A stretch of 64,000 nucleotides of DNA from Sipunculus nudus (taxonomy: Eukaryota; Annelida; Sipuncula; Golfingiida; Sipunculidae), in assembly GCA_026874595.1 (NCBI GenBank), contig CM049316.1, positions 8,792,839 through 8,856,838 of the forward strand. Reading direction: 5' to 3'. The position numbers and the translations under genes were made by a program. How positions within the stretch are numbered: position 1 is the first letter of the stretch; the number at the start of each line of letters is the position of its first letter. Of this stretch, positions 33,765-45,833 are shown one piece after another. The notes below the pieces were generated by a model. It saw nothing but the letters and a program-made list of their open reading frames with translations. It was not told where the DNA came from and did not search any database.

Positions 33765-36741
33765 GAGGCCATGTGAGTGAATATAATATATTCATTATAT
33801 ATAATATATTATATTATATGGAGTATGTCTTTACTTGGGTGCAATCAAACTAATCATCTAATTCCATAATAAGTAGTTATATCAAAATGAAATTGATCAG
33901 ATAAAGCATAATGTATTGAAGTGATACGACAGTTAACACTGTTCTGTTTACGCAAATACAAGCGTCACTTCACCCTACTGACACCCTGGCCTACTGATTA
34001 AGTTTGTCCTTGGTTAAGGTGTACACTGGTGCAGTGTGAGTGCATCAATCAGTCTTGTTATAATGGTTGCACCAAGCACTGGCTGAGTTGTTACTTTTAC
34101 AGATCTGGAAGATCTAGACACAGAAACTGAAAAGTTAAAGAATAATTCAGTCTTGATAAACATAAAGAATGTGTAAAGTTAGAGAGGAAATTAACTTATA
34201 GTGATGTTTCTAATATGGCTGAATATATTTTACAATGTAATTTTTATGGGAAAAAAAAACATTTATTTGTGTTGAGTACACAATATATACATTTGTACAG
34301 TCTTCAGTGTTTGAAATGATGGTGCCAAGATGCATAAATGCACCAAAAATATTTGTGACACCACTTTATCACTCACAATGCACACTAGGCGCTTGAGGTT
34401 GGCCACTATGAGACCTGCAAAGACTGTTATGTCCACACAGACATAAACATTAATGTATGACACCACTGTAAACACTAAAGATCCAGAATATTCTGGTCAC
34501 AATATATCTATTTATAAGTATAGTTATAGTGAGTTTAGTGAAAATACATAAAAGCTCTGGCAAGTTATCACGACAACAATCAAAGTTAACAGACAGACAG
34601 AAGGACTGTAGGCATACCATAATACATCCCGTCTAAGACTGACATATAAAAAAACTTTATCAAGAACATACATAAACTCTTTCAGGTCATAGACTTGAAC
34701 CATACTTATTTTACTGCATTCAGAGAAAAATATACATTTCCTGACAGAATGGAGAAGGTAACCAGTCTTTAACGGAAGCTGCTTTTATCAATGGCTCCTT
34801 TATGTAACACTTGATTTAGCCATTGGGTAGTTTATCATCTCAACTCAGTTAATTGAAATAGGGCATGTGCAGATAATTGGGAAAAAAATTCAATATTTTT
34901 TTAATTCACGGAAATTTCAGGTAGGAATGTTTTCAAACAACACAAAAATAAAAAGTAAAATCCAACATAATCTGAGGGTTGTATATTTCTAGTTAATTAT
35001 CAGAGGTGTCCATGTGACATGAGTATCTATTATTCTTTATCAAAGTCCAAGTATACAAAAGGGTGACTGCAAGTTAACTGACGAAAGTTAACACTGCTAT
35101 TAATTATCACTGTAACAAATCCACCTCTGTCACACAGCAGCACATAATAGATAACTTATCATGAGGGTAATTCTGTAACAGGTACATACATCACCAGTGT
35201 TTTTATCAAACATACCACTACATTTACTACATCAGGCTGTACAGTTGGAATGACTTATTAATCTATAATTTGATAAAAGATGTCCAATACATTTATTATT
35301 AGCTGTCATCCTGAATCAAACCCTCACTATATGTATGGTCTTCATATAATATCAACCAAGACATAAATGATTTTTTTAAACTGTATTTACAAGAACATGT
35401 CCAAATGCATGATAGCCCTTCTGTTGCCTTTACATGGCCCTCTGATGCTTGTCCAGCTAATGTGGGTACATAGTAAATAAAAAAATATACAGTCACATGA
35501 TTCAGAACCTAAACTTGATCATTGCCAGCATCCTAGTGTACCCGAAACTGCATGTATCCTCCATCAGGATCTGTGTGATACGTTTGAAAGCTACATCTAC
35601 TTCCATTACAATACATGTCCCCGAGTTGAGAATTTTACTAACCTTTATGGAATCTCTAGGGAACGGATCCAACATACATAGTTTGGTTTATATTCTTTTT
35701 TTCATTTATTTGGAACAATATGGATACATTTATAAATAGAAAGATAGCCTGAGACTACATGTATCCTCCATCATGACTTGTGTGCCACACAACTCAATGT
35801 TTGGATCACAGGTGAGCTCTGGAATGAAGGCAGCCCTTAATACCAATGAATAGCTCTGGCCCTTGGCCAGGATAAAGAAATTGCCCTATCTCACAATGGT
35901 ATAGAATCCTCTAAATTAAAAACATTACTCTGATCCAGATTACCTCAAAAATGTAATGGATCATTCTTTGGAAGTTGCCCTTCCTCTAAACAAAATGTCA
36001 TCAGATTTACCACATAACTTTTTAAAATGAAAATGCTAACAGACAAGCCAACAAAGTAACCAACTAATACACAAGCATATACCTAACCCCTGGTGAAGGT
36101 AAAAATAATTCTCAAGAAGTGCATGTCAAAGACCACTGGTACTGAGAAGCAGTGACTGTGATGACATCTGTTGGCCAAACTTTTAACCAGCAACAGAGGT
36201 CTGCAAATCAAGGTGAAATGTCCATTCATCAACAAAAAACACTCCCAAGATTTTTATACATTTGAAAACTTTAATATTTACACTTATTTACACATGATCA
36301 ACATCTACAGATGCTGAAGTCCTTACTAAAGGTGTTCTCTGCAAAACTGATGATGACAAGCGAAGGGCAGTAAGGCAGGCATGCAATGTTACAATCTCAG
36401 CTAGAAAAGCAAAGGTGTCCAGATTACATGAAAATCACAAGGAATACAAACTGGAATAGGGCAATGATGCTTAGTTGATGCTGAGGTCCATTTTATCAGT
36501 TATGACACCACACTTTTCTTCTAGTCTTCATACATGTGGTATCGATTTAGTGAATTGTACAACACTCAGTATTTTTATATTTTCCATTTCTCCAATCAAC
36601 ATTCATAACTTAACTCATCTCTCTAAAAGTATTGTTTCACTTTTCATGGAAAAATTCATTTAAAATATATTTACAAAAATAAATAAATGTGTATCCCAGT
36701 GTGTAGTTAAATTTAAATGTCCACTCTCTGTTCTCCGAGAC
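33765..36741 (-). other. CHTF8 3' UTR/flank, no other gene seen
   Basis: Mostly single-copy-looking AT-rich sequence downstream of the CHTF8 stop codon. Short open frames lack recognisable domains. An AATAAA on the minus strand exists at 34262-34267, but nothing shows that it is the one used. Confidence 0.35.
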
Positions 36742-36960
36742 TCAGACTTTCTTGGGCACGTGAGCGATAATTGGTTTGGGTCTGTTGTTAAACAAAAGTT
36801 TCTTTTTTATGATAGCCCTGACTAAATACTCAGTCTGACTATGTACTGCTGTGTCACTAGATTCTGTCCCAGTCTCCTTGGTGATGACTGCAAAAGGCTT
36901 CTCCATGGTAACCACTTTACCTTGGAAAATGTGATGGCCAATTATAAGGATTGGAGCACC
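36742..36960 (-). CDS. CHTF8 coding exon 3 and stop
   Basis: Acceptor gtcatttcag. It encodes [20 protein letters not shown], then KPFAV, a variable T/S-rich loop, [12 protein letters not shown] and [13 protein letters not shown], then TGA. The invariant GHH, EKPFAV and RPKPII motifs are intact. Confidence 0.95.
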   Translation of the reverse strand, partial: GAPILIIGHHIFQGKVVTMEKPFAVITKETGTESSDTAVHSQTEYLVRAIIKKKLLFNNRPKPIIAHVPKKV

Positions 36961-39900
36961 CTGAAATGACGGTTATGAAATACAATTAACAATTTGTATC
37001 TGATATGAAAGGGGTACCATTCCAGTGCTTTACTTAATCCATACCATGCCAAAATCAATATATGTACACTATATAAACATTTGCTAAGGTGTAATATATG
37101 CTTCTATCTCGGGATGGGTGTTACACACACATACACACACAGTTGTTGTATTGCAAACTTTATTTTTACTATAATAAATCAGTTTAAGGCAAAATTGACA
37201 AAATATTGCAAACTCTCAGTATATGAAAATGATATCATGATACGCAACTGGCACAACCCTACTCTATCCTATTTTGATTAAAAGAAACAAGAAATTAGTA
37301 CATCACTTAATCAAGTTATGCTTCTTCAGTCTAAAGTTATTTAATCATCAGACACCTCAGCTGGCTGATTGACATCAGTCATGTATAGAAAGATGTTAAT
37401 GGCCATGCTGGTCCATCTCATGGAGATACAGAACAAGAATACACAGAAAAAGTCGGATCACCTTATACGGGGTGATCCGACTTTTTCTGTGTATTCTTGT
37501 TCTATATCTCCATGAGATGGACCAGCATGGCCATTAACATCTTTCTATTTAATATTTGATGCACACCATAAAAGGCCATCAGTTTATCACTGCTGCATGC
37601 AAAGTCGCCGTGTCGACACATGTAGTATGTATAATACCAGTCACAGTAGTGACGTCACCTCGCTGGTTCCTATGAAAGTGTGCTGATACACAGAGGAAGT
37701 TGGGGATCCCTGTTAGCTCAGTGGTAGAGCAGACGACCGGCAATCGGAGGATCATGGGTTCGTTTCCCATACGGGGTGATCCGACTTTTTCTGTGTATTC
37801 TTGTTCTATATCAGTCATGTATGATTACTGTTCTCAATCAATAATGCACAGATTGTGACACAGCTTGCAAAGTATTTATATTTGATTTATGGGTACCTGG
37901 TCAGACAGGCAAACCCCTAATCTTCCCCCATTCATCCTCGTCTATCTTAATAAATATACAACAAAATTAGCACTGTATTATTAAACTGAAAACTTATAAA
38001 CCACATTCAGGCATTTCAATAGTGGATACAGGATTTGAAAGGGGGGAGGGTAGTAAGAAATTGACATTGTGAAGACACATTTTTATAAAGGTAAGCTGCA
38101 ATGGTGCAACCCAGGGTAGTTTAAATGCATCATGATGCATAACCTGGCTCTGTTTTTTTTTTTGTATTAAGTGCTTATTTATCTATTTCACAAAATTAGG
38201 TCAAAAAAGGAAGGTGTGCTCCATGCATCCCCCCCTAAATCCACCCCTGAAAATTCTGGTCATACTTTTAGCCCTCACTGACCTTTTTATTGAAGTGTAG
38301 ATCTCCAATAAACTTCCCATTGAGACTAGACTCCTCAGTCCTGGTTTCAAGGTCACCTTGAAGCTCAATGAGAGCCCATTCTGGTGTATCAGTGGTGTTG
38401 TCTGGTCTATAAAACATGATGGAGGGAAAAAATAAAGAGAGCACTTCAAGAAAGCATAATCCACCAGTTGTCTGTCTGGTGACCTCTGATCATATTAAAC
38501 ATGCATGGATTTTGTCAAATTGATTTCAAGTGAGAAAATCTATTGGTAAATATTTACAATAATCAGTTGTTAAGTCACTACAGCAACACCAAAATCTGGT
38601 AATCTCTGGCTTCTGTGGGAAACTGAAGTTAGGCCAAATATTATATTGGTTAATATGTCTATTGAGTTTCAAGAAAATCTATCATAAGTTATTGTGGCAA
38701 CACCCCAAAGAAGCCTGGTAATCTGATGGACAGAGGGAGGGTACCGTAATCAACGTAATAAGCGCCCCTCCCGTAATAAGCACCCCCCCCCTTCGACGTA
38801 ATAAGCGCCCCTCCCGTAATAAGCACCCCCCCCCCTTTCACTTAAAGAAAACTAAGGGATGAGCCATCCTAACCTCACTTTTCTCCCTAGCCAATATAAC
38901 ATGTGGCAACATAAGGCTTTCATTTCTCCCTTAAAAGTTACCGCCCAGTTTTTACTCTATTTCTGTTAGGCTTTATCATCTAATATTATTATCAGTGGTC
39001 AAGTGTGTCATAGATAACATTAACTGACTATGTCCATGAAGGCCGACCCTGCAGGTGGCCATGCTGATCGGGTGACCTGAATTTAGATGTGTGGATGTAT
39101 TTGCAATGAAATATATATACTTACCTTATTTGCTCGTGTACAGGACAATAATTTTTATCCTAAAAATATTTGGCAAAGAAGGGCGGCTGTTTTATAAAAG
39201 GGTAAAAGTTTTTTAGAGTCCTCAGGGCCACCAAGGATAATTTAAAGAACATTACAATGCTTTGTTTTTGTTTAAATTTATTGTTAATACATAAGATTTA
39301 CAAGTGCACATAGTTAAATAATTGGTAAGAGAAGATTTGCCCTTGCCGCATTGAAACAGGGATTTTAACTGAATCAATATATGAAAGCCCTTCTGACAGA
39401 GCCAATGATTCACCGCGGACGGAATCGCGGAACTGACAGACCGAAACGGAATTCCCAGTCCTAAAAATATAAGTTGTAATGCATTTTATTGCTAAAGAAA
39501 ACATCTTGGCAATTCACTTGAAACATGTATGCAGTGATATAATTGTCTACGCCGCTGACAGTCTACGGGGCTTACCAATTTGCGCATTTGCTAAAGATCC
39601 CAGAGCGCTGGGTTTATTTGTGTGAATACAGGGCTCGGGCAAGGGATGCTGGGAATGGTTTAGGGACATATCGGCCGCTGTCGACATCGGCCGCCGGCCT
39701 CAAATGGACCATGTTGGCCGCCAGCGCCAAGCGGGAGGCAATATCGGCCGCCAGCTGCAATAGACCACAAGCCAGTATTAACTGTCAAGTCAACCATATC
39801 TGCCGCGGAAAGAACTATGCCACCATATCGGCCGCCACCTCTTCATCATACGTTTTATTGGATAATCTATAGTCTTTCTCTCCTTCTCTCTCTCTCTCTC

Positions 39901-40754
39901 TTATATTGTATATATAATGTATGTATAAATATATACACATATATATGTATATATATATATACACATACCTACATAAATACTAAAGCATAATAATAAAAAT
40001 GTAAATAAATTAATAAACTAAATCACCGACTCATCTTCCAAATAAATTATTTTGAAATACTTATTTTAATATTTCACAGGGATTTCGGATATATGCAACA
40101 TTCTCTCTCTCTAGTGAGGCGGCTAATGGAAAAATTGTTCAAATTGTGATAAAAGTACCAAATTTGGTACAGTTGTAGCATTGTACATTGGCTTTCATTT
40201 ATGAAATAGTTTCACAAAATATTCATGGTATTTCAGGGGTGGATCCTGCAATTACTTTGGGGGTACCAAAGAATAAATTAAATTATTGATAAATAATGTC
40301 TAATCTAAAAGTGTTCAATCAAGGCCTTTATTGGAGCACATGGAATACAGAAGTCTGCTGATGCTTAAACTTTACTTTCTAGAGAAGTTAATTCAGTTTA
40401 ACAAGTGACCAGATTAATGGAGCAGGATGTATTTATATATCAAGTATTGTGAAGAACTCACGCAATTTAGCACGCCTTTTTAATTTTGTTAACATGTAGG
40501 CCTATATATCGCAATCTTGTTTCATGTCAGAATTCCAATATGGCCACCACAGCCCAATTGCTGATTTTCTTTTGCACGTGATAACTCAACAACAACAACA
40601 TACTTGAGCTTTTCCAAATTCATAGGGATGATTGGTATATATGAGGGCTTTAGACCTATTGAATTACAGACTTGTCAGATTTCCAATACGGCCACCAGAT
40701 CATAATGGGTGATTTTTTTTCTTACATACATTATACATACAATATAAGAGAGAA

Positions 40755-40786
<32 letters not shown>

Positions 40787-43700
40787 GGACTATAGATTAT
40801 CCAATGAAACGTATGATGAAGAGGCGGCAGCCGATATGGTGGCATAGTTCTTTCCATGGCAGATATGGCTGACTTTACAGAGTTAATACGGGCTTGTGGG
40901 CCATTGCAGCTGGCGGCTGATATTGCCTACCGCTGGGCGCCGGTGGCCGACATGGTCTATTTGAGGCCGGCGGCCGATGTCGACTAGCCTACTTGGCTAA
41001 ATGCCATCCAGTAGCACGTAATATGCATATTAAAACAAGGATGATTCTTTTCATATGGTGCCGTATTTACCGCGTAAAATGTTCACGGGTCCAGTGAATG
41101 CCGAAGCTGTCAGCTGGCTTGCACACTGACATACACGCAGACTTGCACATGGCACTTCAATTACAATACAACCAGTAGCGCGATTACAATACAACCAGTA
41201 GCACGTTATAATTATAAATATGAAGCGGCCTTTCCTCAGGTGACGCGAAATTTGACGTTTGTCAAGCTTGTATTATTGAACTACGTCAAGAAATAAATGT
41301 ATTATAATGGGACCGTGTTTCCACGGGATATAAATATGACGAATTTCCTCACAATTTTAAAACAAAACCCAGGATTTGGTGCGTATACGCACTGAAGTTA
41401 ATATAAAATGCTGGATTCAGAGGGCCAGTATTTCAGCTTTTATTAAACAAGGGACCCATGGGTCACGTCGCTCAGCTGAATTTTGGAAAATATTAGTAAC
41501 TGCAAAATATTTTTATTTCTTATGGTTTTACCATGTATATTACCATTTGAAAAGCTAAGAGAAAATGGCCCAGCGTAAATAAAACTCCGTAAATTATAGA
41601 ATAATGGACATGAGCTAAAGCATATGGACTGTGTAATAAATGTAACCTTTGGCCTGAAACCATTTAGTGATGCACCAAGGGAAAAAATGGGCCTACAGTA
41701 AGTGTCATATAAAAGTTCCATTTCATAAACAAATAATGTGTGAAGGTAATTAATTTTTCAAAAGTTAAATATATGGCCATATGAGTTAAAAATTAATCCC
41801 ACAAGGACCAATATTCCTAATTTTTAAAACTAAGTTTAACAGTGTTATTCACACCTAGGCCCCACCAACTTTAAGAGATAGGAACGAAATGCTACAAAGT
41901 AATTATATCTTCTTAAATCTTGTCAGTTAGCACTTACATTAGGTCCTAATATTTTACCATATTTGAATATTAGGATTAAATTCCTGAATATTTTTTTCTT
42001 GAAAAAAAAAAAAAAAATCAAAATTGTCCAAGTCTCAACAAAAAGAATTTTTTTAACATTAAACTTATAAGCTTTGTCTTGTATATTAGTCCTGTGTATC
42101 GAAGCGGTGGGTCAGGGAGGGGTCTCTGTTGTTACTGTTCATTGCTGAAAAAATGTGTAATTATAAGATTCATCTTGTTTAGAGTACAGGTCTGTCAACA
42201 GCATGGGGGGGGGGGGAGAAAGGCTCCCTGAGGTATTTATGCTGGCAGCCTGATCAAGCTCAACAAGAGAGAGGGCTCAGATGACTTATAGTCAGCTGAG
42301 CTAAAAATCTTTTGCATGTAATATCAGGCACAATGGAGGCCCAAAAGGACAATTATTGGCGATGCTATTCCGTGTCATACATCAGCTCAGCAGTCAAAGG
42401 TATTTGCGCAAAGTGACTGACATAATCGGGTCACCAACGTCCCGTATTATATTTTTTTCATCTTTCAAATAAATACCATTTTACATACCTTTACATGAAC
42501 AATTAATATATTCGACTACCTTATTAGGCGGTGACTTTTATTAAAGAGTTCATTTATTCTGCAATCTCAAACTGCAGTCAATCATACAATTCTCTCATAC
42601 AACACAAAATAAAATCGTCTGCAAATCGGTATCGCTTGGATAAGTTATTATTTTTCAAAACTTCACACAAACATCGCTAAAAGATCGTTGGTTTTTCTTA
42701 ATTGTCCTGAATGTGCTGTGAAGTCAAACACGTGTACACAAGCGGCAGTGTTAAATTAGAGGATCGTAGCGCACTTTGGAAGTTGGCAGATATGGGTAGG
42801 GGGAGGGGCGCTTATTAGGGTATAAAAAATATTTGTAAACATTTAATTTTGAAAGCGCCCGGGGCACTTATTACGTCGAATACGGTATATCATACTTTAG
42901 TATCATTTTTGTAACATACTTCTAATATTTACACTTCAAACATTTAAACAGGGCCTACAGGCCTAATGCAAACCTGTGCAATGGGATATACCATACATCA
43001 GGTAAAAAGCTTCCATGATAATATGCTTGACTATTACTTTACAAGTACATGTTTGACATCATCATGTATATGAAAAATGCAAGTCCAAAAAATTTTGAAC
43101 CTGAGCACAAGCACCAATTACACAAACATCACTCCTGAAATATTGGCATGGATATATATAAAACACAAAAATGATTGTATGTTGTGGTACCAGTCTTGTG
43201 TATAAGAAAGCCAACGAGGATGTATGGAATTGCAAAATTTCAGGCAGATACTAAAACCACTCTTGTGCTGTGTGCACAGATGCATGAAACCAAAAAACAT
43301 TGTAGGTGGTGCCACAAGTCTTATATAAGACAAAGCTACCCGAGATTTATAAACATGCCCAATGTCAGGATGATATATCAAATCTTCCTGAGAAATAAGC
43401 AGGGACATACACTGTGCAAAAATCATTGAAGTGGCAACACCAGTCTTGTGTACTAGAAAGCCTTAAAAGTTTCAGGCAGATATATCAAACTTCTTGAGTA
43501 AGGTGCACTGAGCTGACCAAGCTCAGCTGAGGGAGGCAGTTGTCAACAAAGTTAAGCGAAGCTAATTGCCAAGTGTAGCTACTGCACTGACCGAACTCTT
43601 GACCTGTAGCCTAATCTTTTAGTCTGCCAAAGCTATAAATAGACAGACTGAAACTTGGCCAGTTACCAAATATGAAATAGTTGGCAGGCAGCCAAGCTAT

Positions 43701-45833
43701 TTATATATACAAAATCTTGGCCTGTTGCCAAATCTGTTCATCCATACTGAAAGACCTTTGCTACAATGCTTTTTTCAAGATGACATTTGTAAGAATTTTA
43801 TTATCAAAATGTTTTGGATGATAACAGATGCCTATTGAAAGCTAAATCAGAATACAGACTGAGATATATTTTTTTTATGGATTTATCTTACACATAAGTT
43901 GGATATAGACACCAATTATTTACGTTGACTGTGCAGCTCTGCTTATATACCCACAGAGCTCAGTCTGTTAATACAATTAATCTATCAACTTTGTTTACCT
44001 CACAATCCTTTCACTGTTAAAGGTCGTTAATTCAGCCAAAAATCATTTAAGTAAACTTAAACAAGGCCACCTAAAAGTCATTTTTGTGCAATGATACAGA
44101 ATTTGAAAAAACAGTTTTGCAGAAGACTACTGCATCCCCTCAGTCTGATGAAGGTTCACTAGGCTACGAGGTAAATCAATGGTGCCCTCACCAACGTTAT
44201 GCGAGTAGAACTTGTGTAAGGAATTTCATTTGTGGCTACAACACCAGATAGACCCAGTTGTGGCTCTACAGTATCTGCAGTAATCTGTATAGCTCTCTCC
44301 TTGGTCAGCTCTGGCTCAGCTAATAATCTACATTGTAGGGCATCATCTTTAATCCCTACAACAAATCTGTCTCTCAACATATCTTCAAGCACGTTGCCGA
44401 AATTGCAATGTTCAGACATTTTGCGTAACTCAGCCGCAAACGTTGACATACTTTCCCCCGGCTTCCTGGTGCGAGTATTAAACTTAAAACGTTCTACGAT
44501 CGCTGAAGGTGGTGGATTTAAATGCTTACCGACTAGCTGCGTTATATCATCGAACGACTTAGAATCTGGCTTCTCTTGGGACACCAAATTCCGGATCAAA
44601 CTATAAATTTTCGGGCCTACCGTCGACAGGAAAATCACCCTCTTTTTGCCTGGAAATACATTTCCATCCGCTCAACGTACTCGACCCTTTCTTCCCCCTC
44701 AGAAAACTCTCTGAGTCATCCGTGGTTAGCCATGACACCTTATGATCCCGTCGTTGCCAAATATTATGACGTAGTGGCCGGTAACAGTCAGTAAAACTCA
44801 AGACAGGTAAAACACAACATCACATTATTCCATCATGGCCGTTCCAGCTGTTCACACACACAAATACGTGTCGCCCTCTGGCGGTACCGTAAATATTCGA
44901 AAATACCGTAAAACATAAACATATCAAGATATAACAAACCGTCTGGCGGTGAGAGTTTAATTGATATATCACCTTTATGTGCGCCTGTAAATGTTTTTTA
45001 TCCTTTGAACTGCTGGGGTTCAGTTGTTGCATGCCAACTGGACACCGCCAGAAAAGGAATCCCATGCAAATTAGGTAGGCAATTTATGCAAAAGATGAAT
45101 TCAGGGGGGCTTTTCCAAGGAATGCCAGTGCCGTGCACTGGGATAGACCATATTTTCATAAGCATCCTTCCCATCATACATCGCGTGATGTCAATGATGC
45201 TTATTTCCTATTGGCTGTTCGAACTTGAAGGCTCCAGCGGCCCAACAGGGACGAAGTAATATCTGACTTCATTGAAAGTGCCCATACTTTATTACATACT
45301 GATCATTCAGCAAAAGTTTTGGTCCCAACATCCAAGCATCTGTAACAATAATAATACGTGGGGTTTGACTGGTGTCCTCACATTACACAAGGCATATACG
45401 TGTATAAGGGGTTGCACGGATCCGTACAACCTATAGTATAGACTCTCCCCGCCAGAGGCTGCAGCGCTTGATCAGTGTTTACAATATATGTCAGCGCTGC
45501 AAGACTGCAGCAAAGGGCATCGGTATAAAGCGTCTTGGGACGAGACAAATATACCAGGAACTCACATCTTATGATTAACAGACTCAAGATAAAGAGTTTG
45601 TATCTTAGAGTCCGATACAATTGGGCTAGGTTTATATGGGAAACCACCTTAACTTACAACTGAATACGTATAACCACATAGCTGCATTTATTTAATTACT
45701 GTCAGTATAGCCTACTGCCAGTATTGGACTTTGGAGTATTGACTAAACTGAGAACACTTTCAGTTTTTTTTTCTAATTTTAGGCAAATTTAGCTATGGTT
45801 TGCTACTTACAGTCTGATCACAAGTTGCACCAT
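36742..45833 (-). CDS. CHTF8 / chromosome transmission fidelity factor 8
   Basis: A complete coding sequence of 121 residues from exons 45833-45811 (23 nt), 38406-38283 (124 nt) and 36960-36742 (219 nt). Introns are GT-AG with phases 2 and 0. The N-terminus MVQLVIRL is followed by [74 protein letters not shown] and the terminal IIAHVPKKV. All blocks align in order with human CHTF8 as I remember it (MVQIVI, ELQGE, IPVLIVGHHILYGK, LEKPFAVL, RPKPIITSVPKKV). CTF8 joins CTF18 and DCC1 in the alternative RFC clamp loader that acts on PCNA in sister-chromatid cohesion and replication. Introns are about 1.3 kb and 7.4 kb, the latter filled by a 4.1-kb element. UTP4 lies divergently on the other strand. 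Confidence 0.93.
37374..37822 (+). mobile_element. SINE insertion with palindromic 5' part and 13-bp target-site duplication
   Basis: Direct repeats ATCAGTCATGTAT at 37374-37386 and 37810-37822 bracket about 423 bp. Inside, 37385-37462 and 37471-37548 are inverted copies of 78 bp with one mismatch and an 8-bp spacer. Then comes about 155 bp of other sequence, and then a tRNA-like SINE whose 3' tail (CCGACTTTTTCTGTGTATTC onward) is the same sequence that forms the inner part of the palindrome. It lies in CHTF8 intron 2. Confidence 0.8.
37704..37782 (+). repeat. tRNA-Ala-like head of a SINE
   Basis: It folds as a tRNA: acceptor arms GGATCCC/GTGATCC (one mismatch), D-arm with TTAGCTCAGTGGTAGAGC (A box), anticodon loop CCGGCAA (anticodon GGC) on a weak three-pair stem, and T-arm ATGGG-TTCGTTT-CCCAT (B box). 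The weak anticodon stem and the attached repeated tail make it a SINE promoter head, not a working tRNA gene. Confidence 0.75.
38017..38249 (+). mobile_element. hAT-like MITE in CHTF8 intron 2
   Basis: The left end is GTGGATACAGGATTTGAAAG then GGGGG. The right end is CATCCCCCCCTAAATCCACC then CCTG. The inverted ends match the CAGGGGTGGATCCAGG-type motif recurring in the window. Confidence 0.55.
38283..38406 (-). CDS. CHTF8 coding exon 2
   Basis: Acceptor gttttatag, donor AAG|gtcagt. It encodes [20 protein letters not shown] and on to GDLHFNKK. The ELQGD and GDLHF blocks are conserved in CTF8 proteins. A hAT-like MITE ends about 34 bp downstream of the donor. Confidence 0.92.
39680..40984. 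mobile_element. Foldback element with ~230-bp inverted arms
   Basis: The left arm 39680-39907 begins GTCGACATCGGCCGCCGGCC and the right arm 40741-40984 is its imperfect complement. Arms contain several ATATCGGCCGCC units and end inwardly in CT/GA microsatellite. The roughly 830-bp centre has no recognised gene. This is a foldback or long-TIR non-autonomous element. Confidence 0.7.
41447..42306 (+). mobile_element. ACAAGGG-family repeat, short complete copy
   Basis: The left end is ACAAGGGACCCATGGGTCAC. The right end is the hairpin 42274-42302 (GCTCAGATGACTTATAGTCA then GCTGAGCT) followed by AAAAATC. At about 860 bp with both ends present, it is the smallest complete copy and defines the family boundaries best. 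Confidence 0.75.
42955..44150 (+). mobile_element. Repeat copy with GGTGGTGCCAC units
   Basis: It begins GGGCCTACAGGCCTAATGCA as at 18.25 kb and contains about three of the 135-bp units (near 43175, 43300 and 43430) plus later sequence matching 19080-19380 and 19790-19900. It ends abruptly against the Gag remnant at 44159. Confidence 0.65.
44159..44760 (-). pseudogene. Ty3/gypsy-type Gag remnant
   Basis: A 159-codon frame on the minus strand begins with [17 protein letters not shown] and continues [37 protein letters not shown] and [12 protein letters not shown]. This is the retrotransposon Gag capsid-like pattern. Just upstream, in another frame, [19 protein letters not shown] gives the usual Gag start, so a short deletion/frameshift near 44636 separates the two. 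No zinc knuckle, protease or polymerase follows; the remnant stops at the neighbouring repeat. A candidate LTR/leader lies at about 44770-45380, but its ends are not resolved. Confidence 0.8.
44770..45380 (-). other. Possible LTR/leader of the Gag remnant
   Basis: This DNA lies directly upstream of the Gag frame and contains TTTGGCAACGACGGGATC-type leader text at its edge and AATAAAGTATGG on the minus strand near 45285. A second LTR is not seen, so the call rests on position. Confidence 0.3.
45811..45833 (-). CDS. CHTF8 coding exon 1 (23 nt)
   Basis: ATGGTGCAACTTGTGATCAG then ACT, then gtaagtagc. It encodes MVQLVIR and the first two bases of the next codon. The phase matches exon 2 exactly, and MVQ-[LI]-VI matches the conserved CHTF8 N-terminus, so this very small exon is well supported although no open-frame search would show it. 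Confidence 0.85.

Larger units (their letters stand above)
38744..42885. mobile_element. 4.1-kb TA-flanked TIR element in CHTF8 intron 1
   Basis: The left end (after TA 38742-38743) is CCGTAATCAACGTAATAAGC. The right end, read inward on the minus strand from 42885, is CCGTATTCGACGTAATAAGT. Both are followed by GCCCC repeats. No transposase is recognised, and other repeats (39680-40984, 41447-42306) are nested inside. The overall end pair could instead belong to separate relics, so the full span is an inference. Confidence 0.6.

Noticed and set aside
37704-37782. Functional tRNA-Ala gene
   Set aside because: The anticodon stem has only three pairs and the sequence continues into a SINE tail found in three places nearby, so it is a SINE head.
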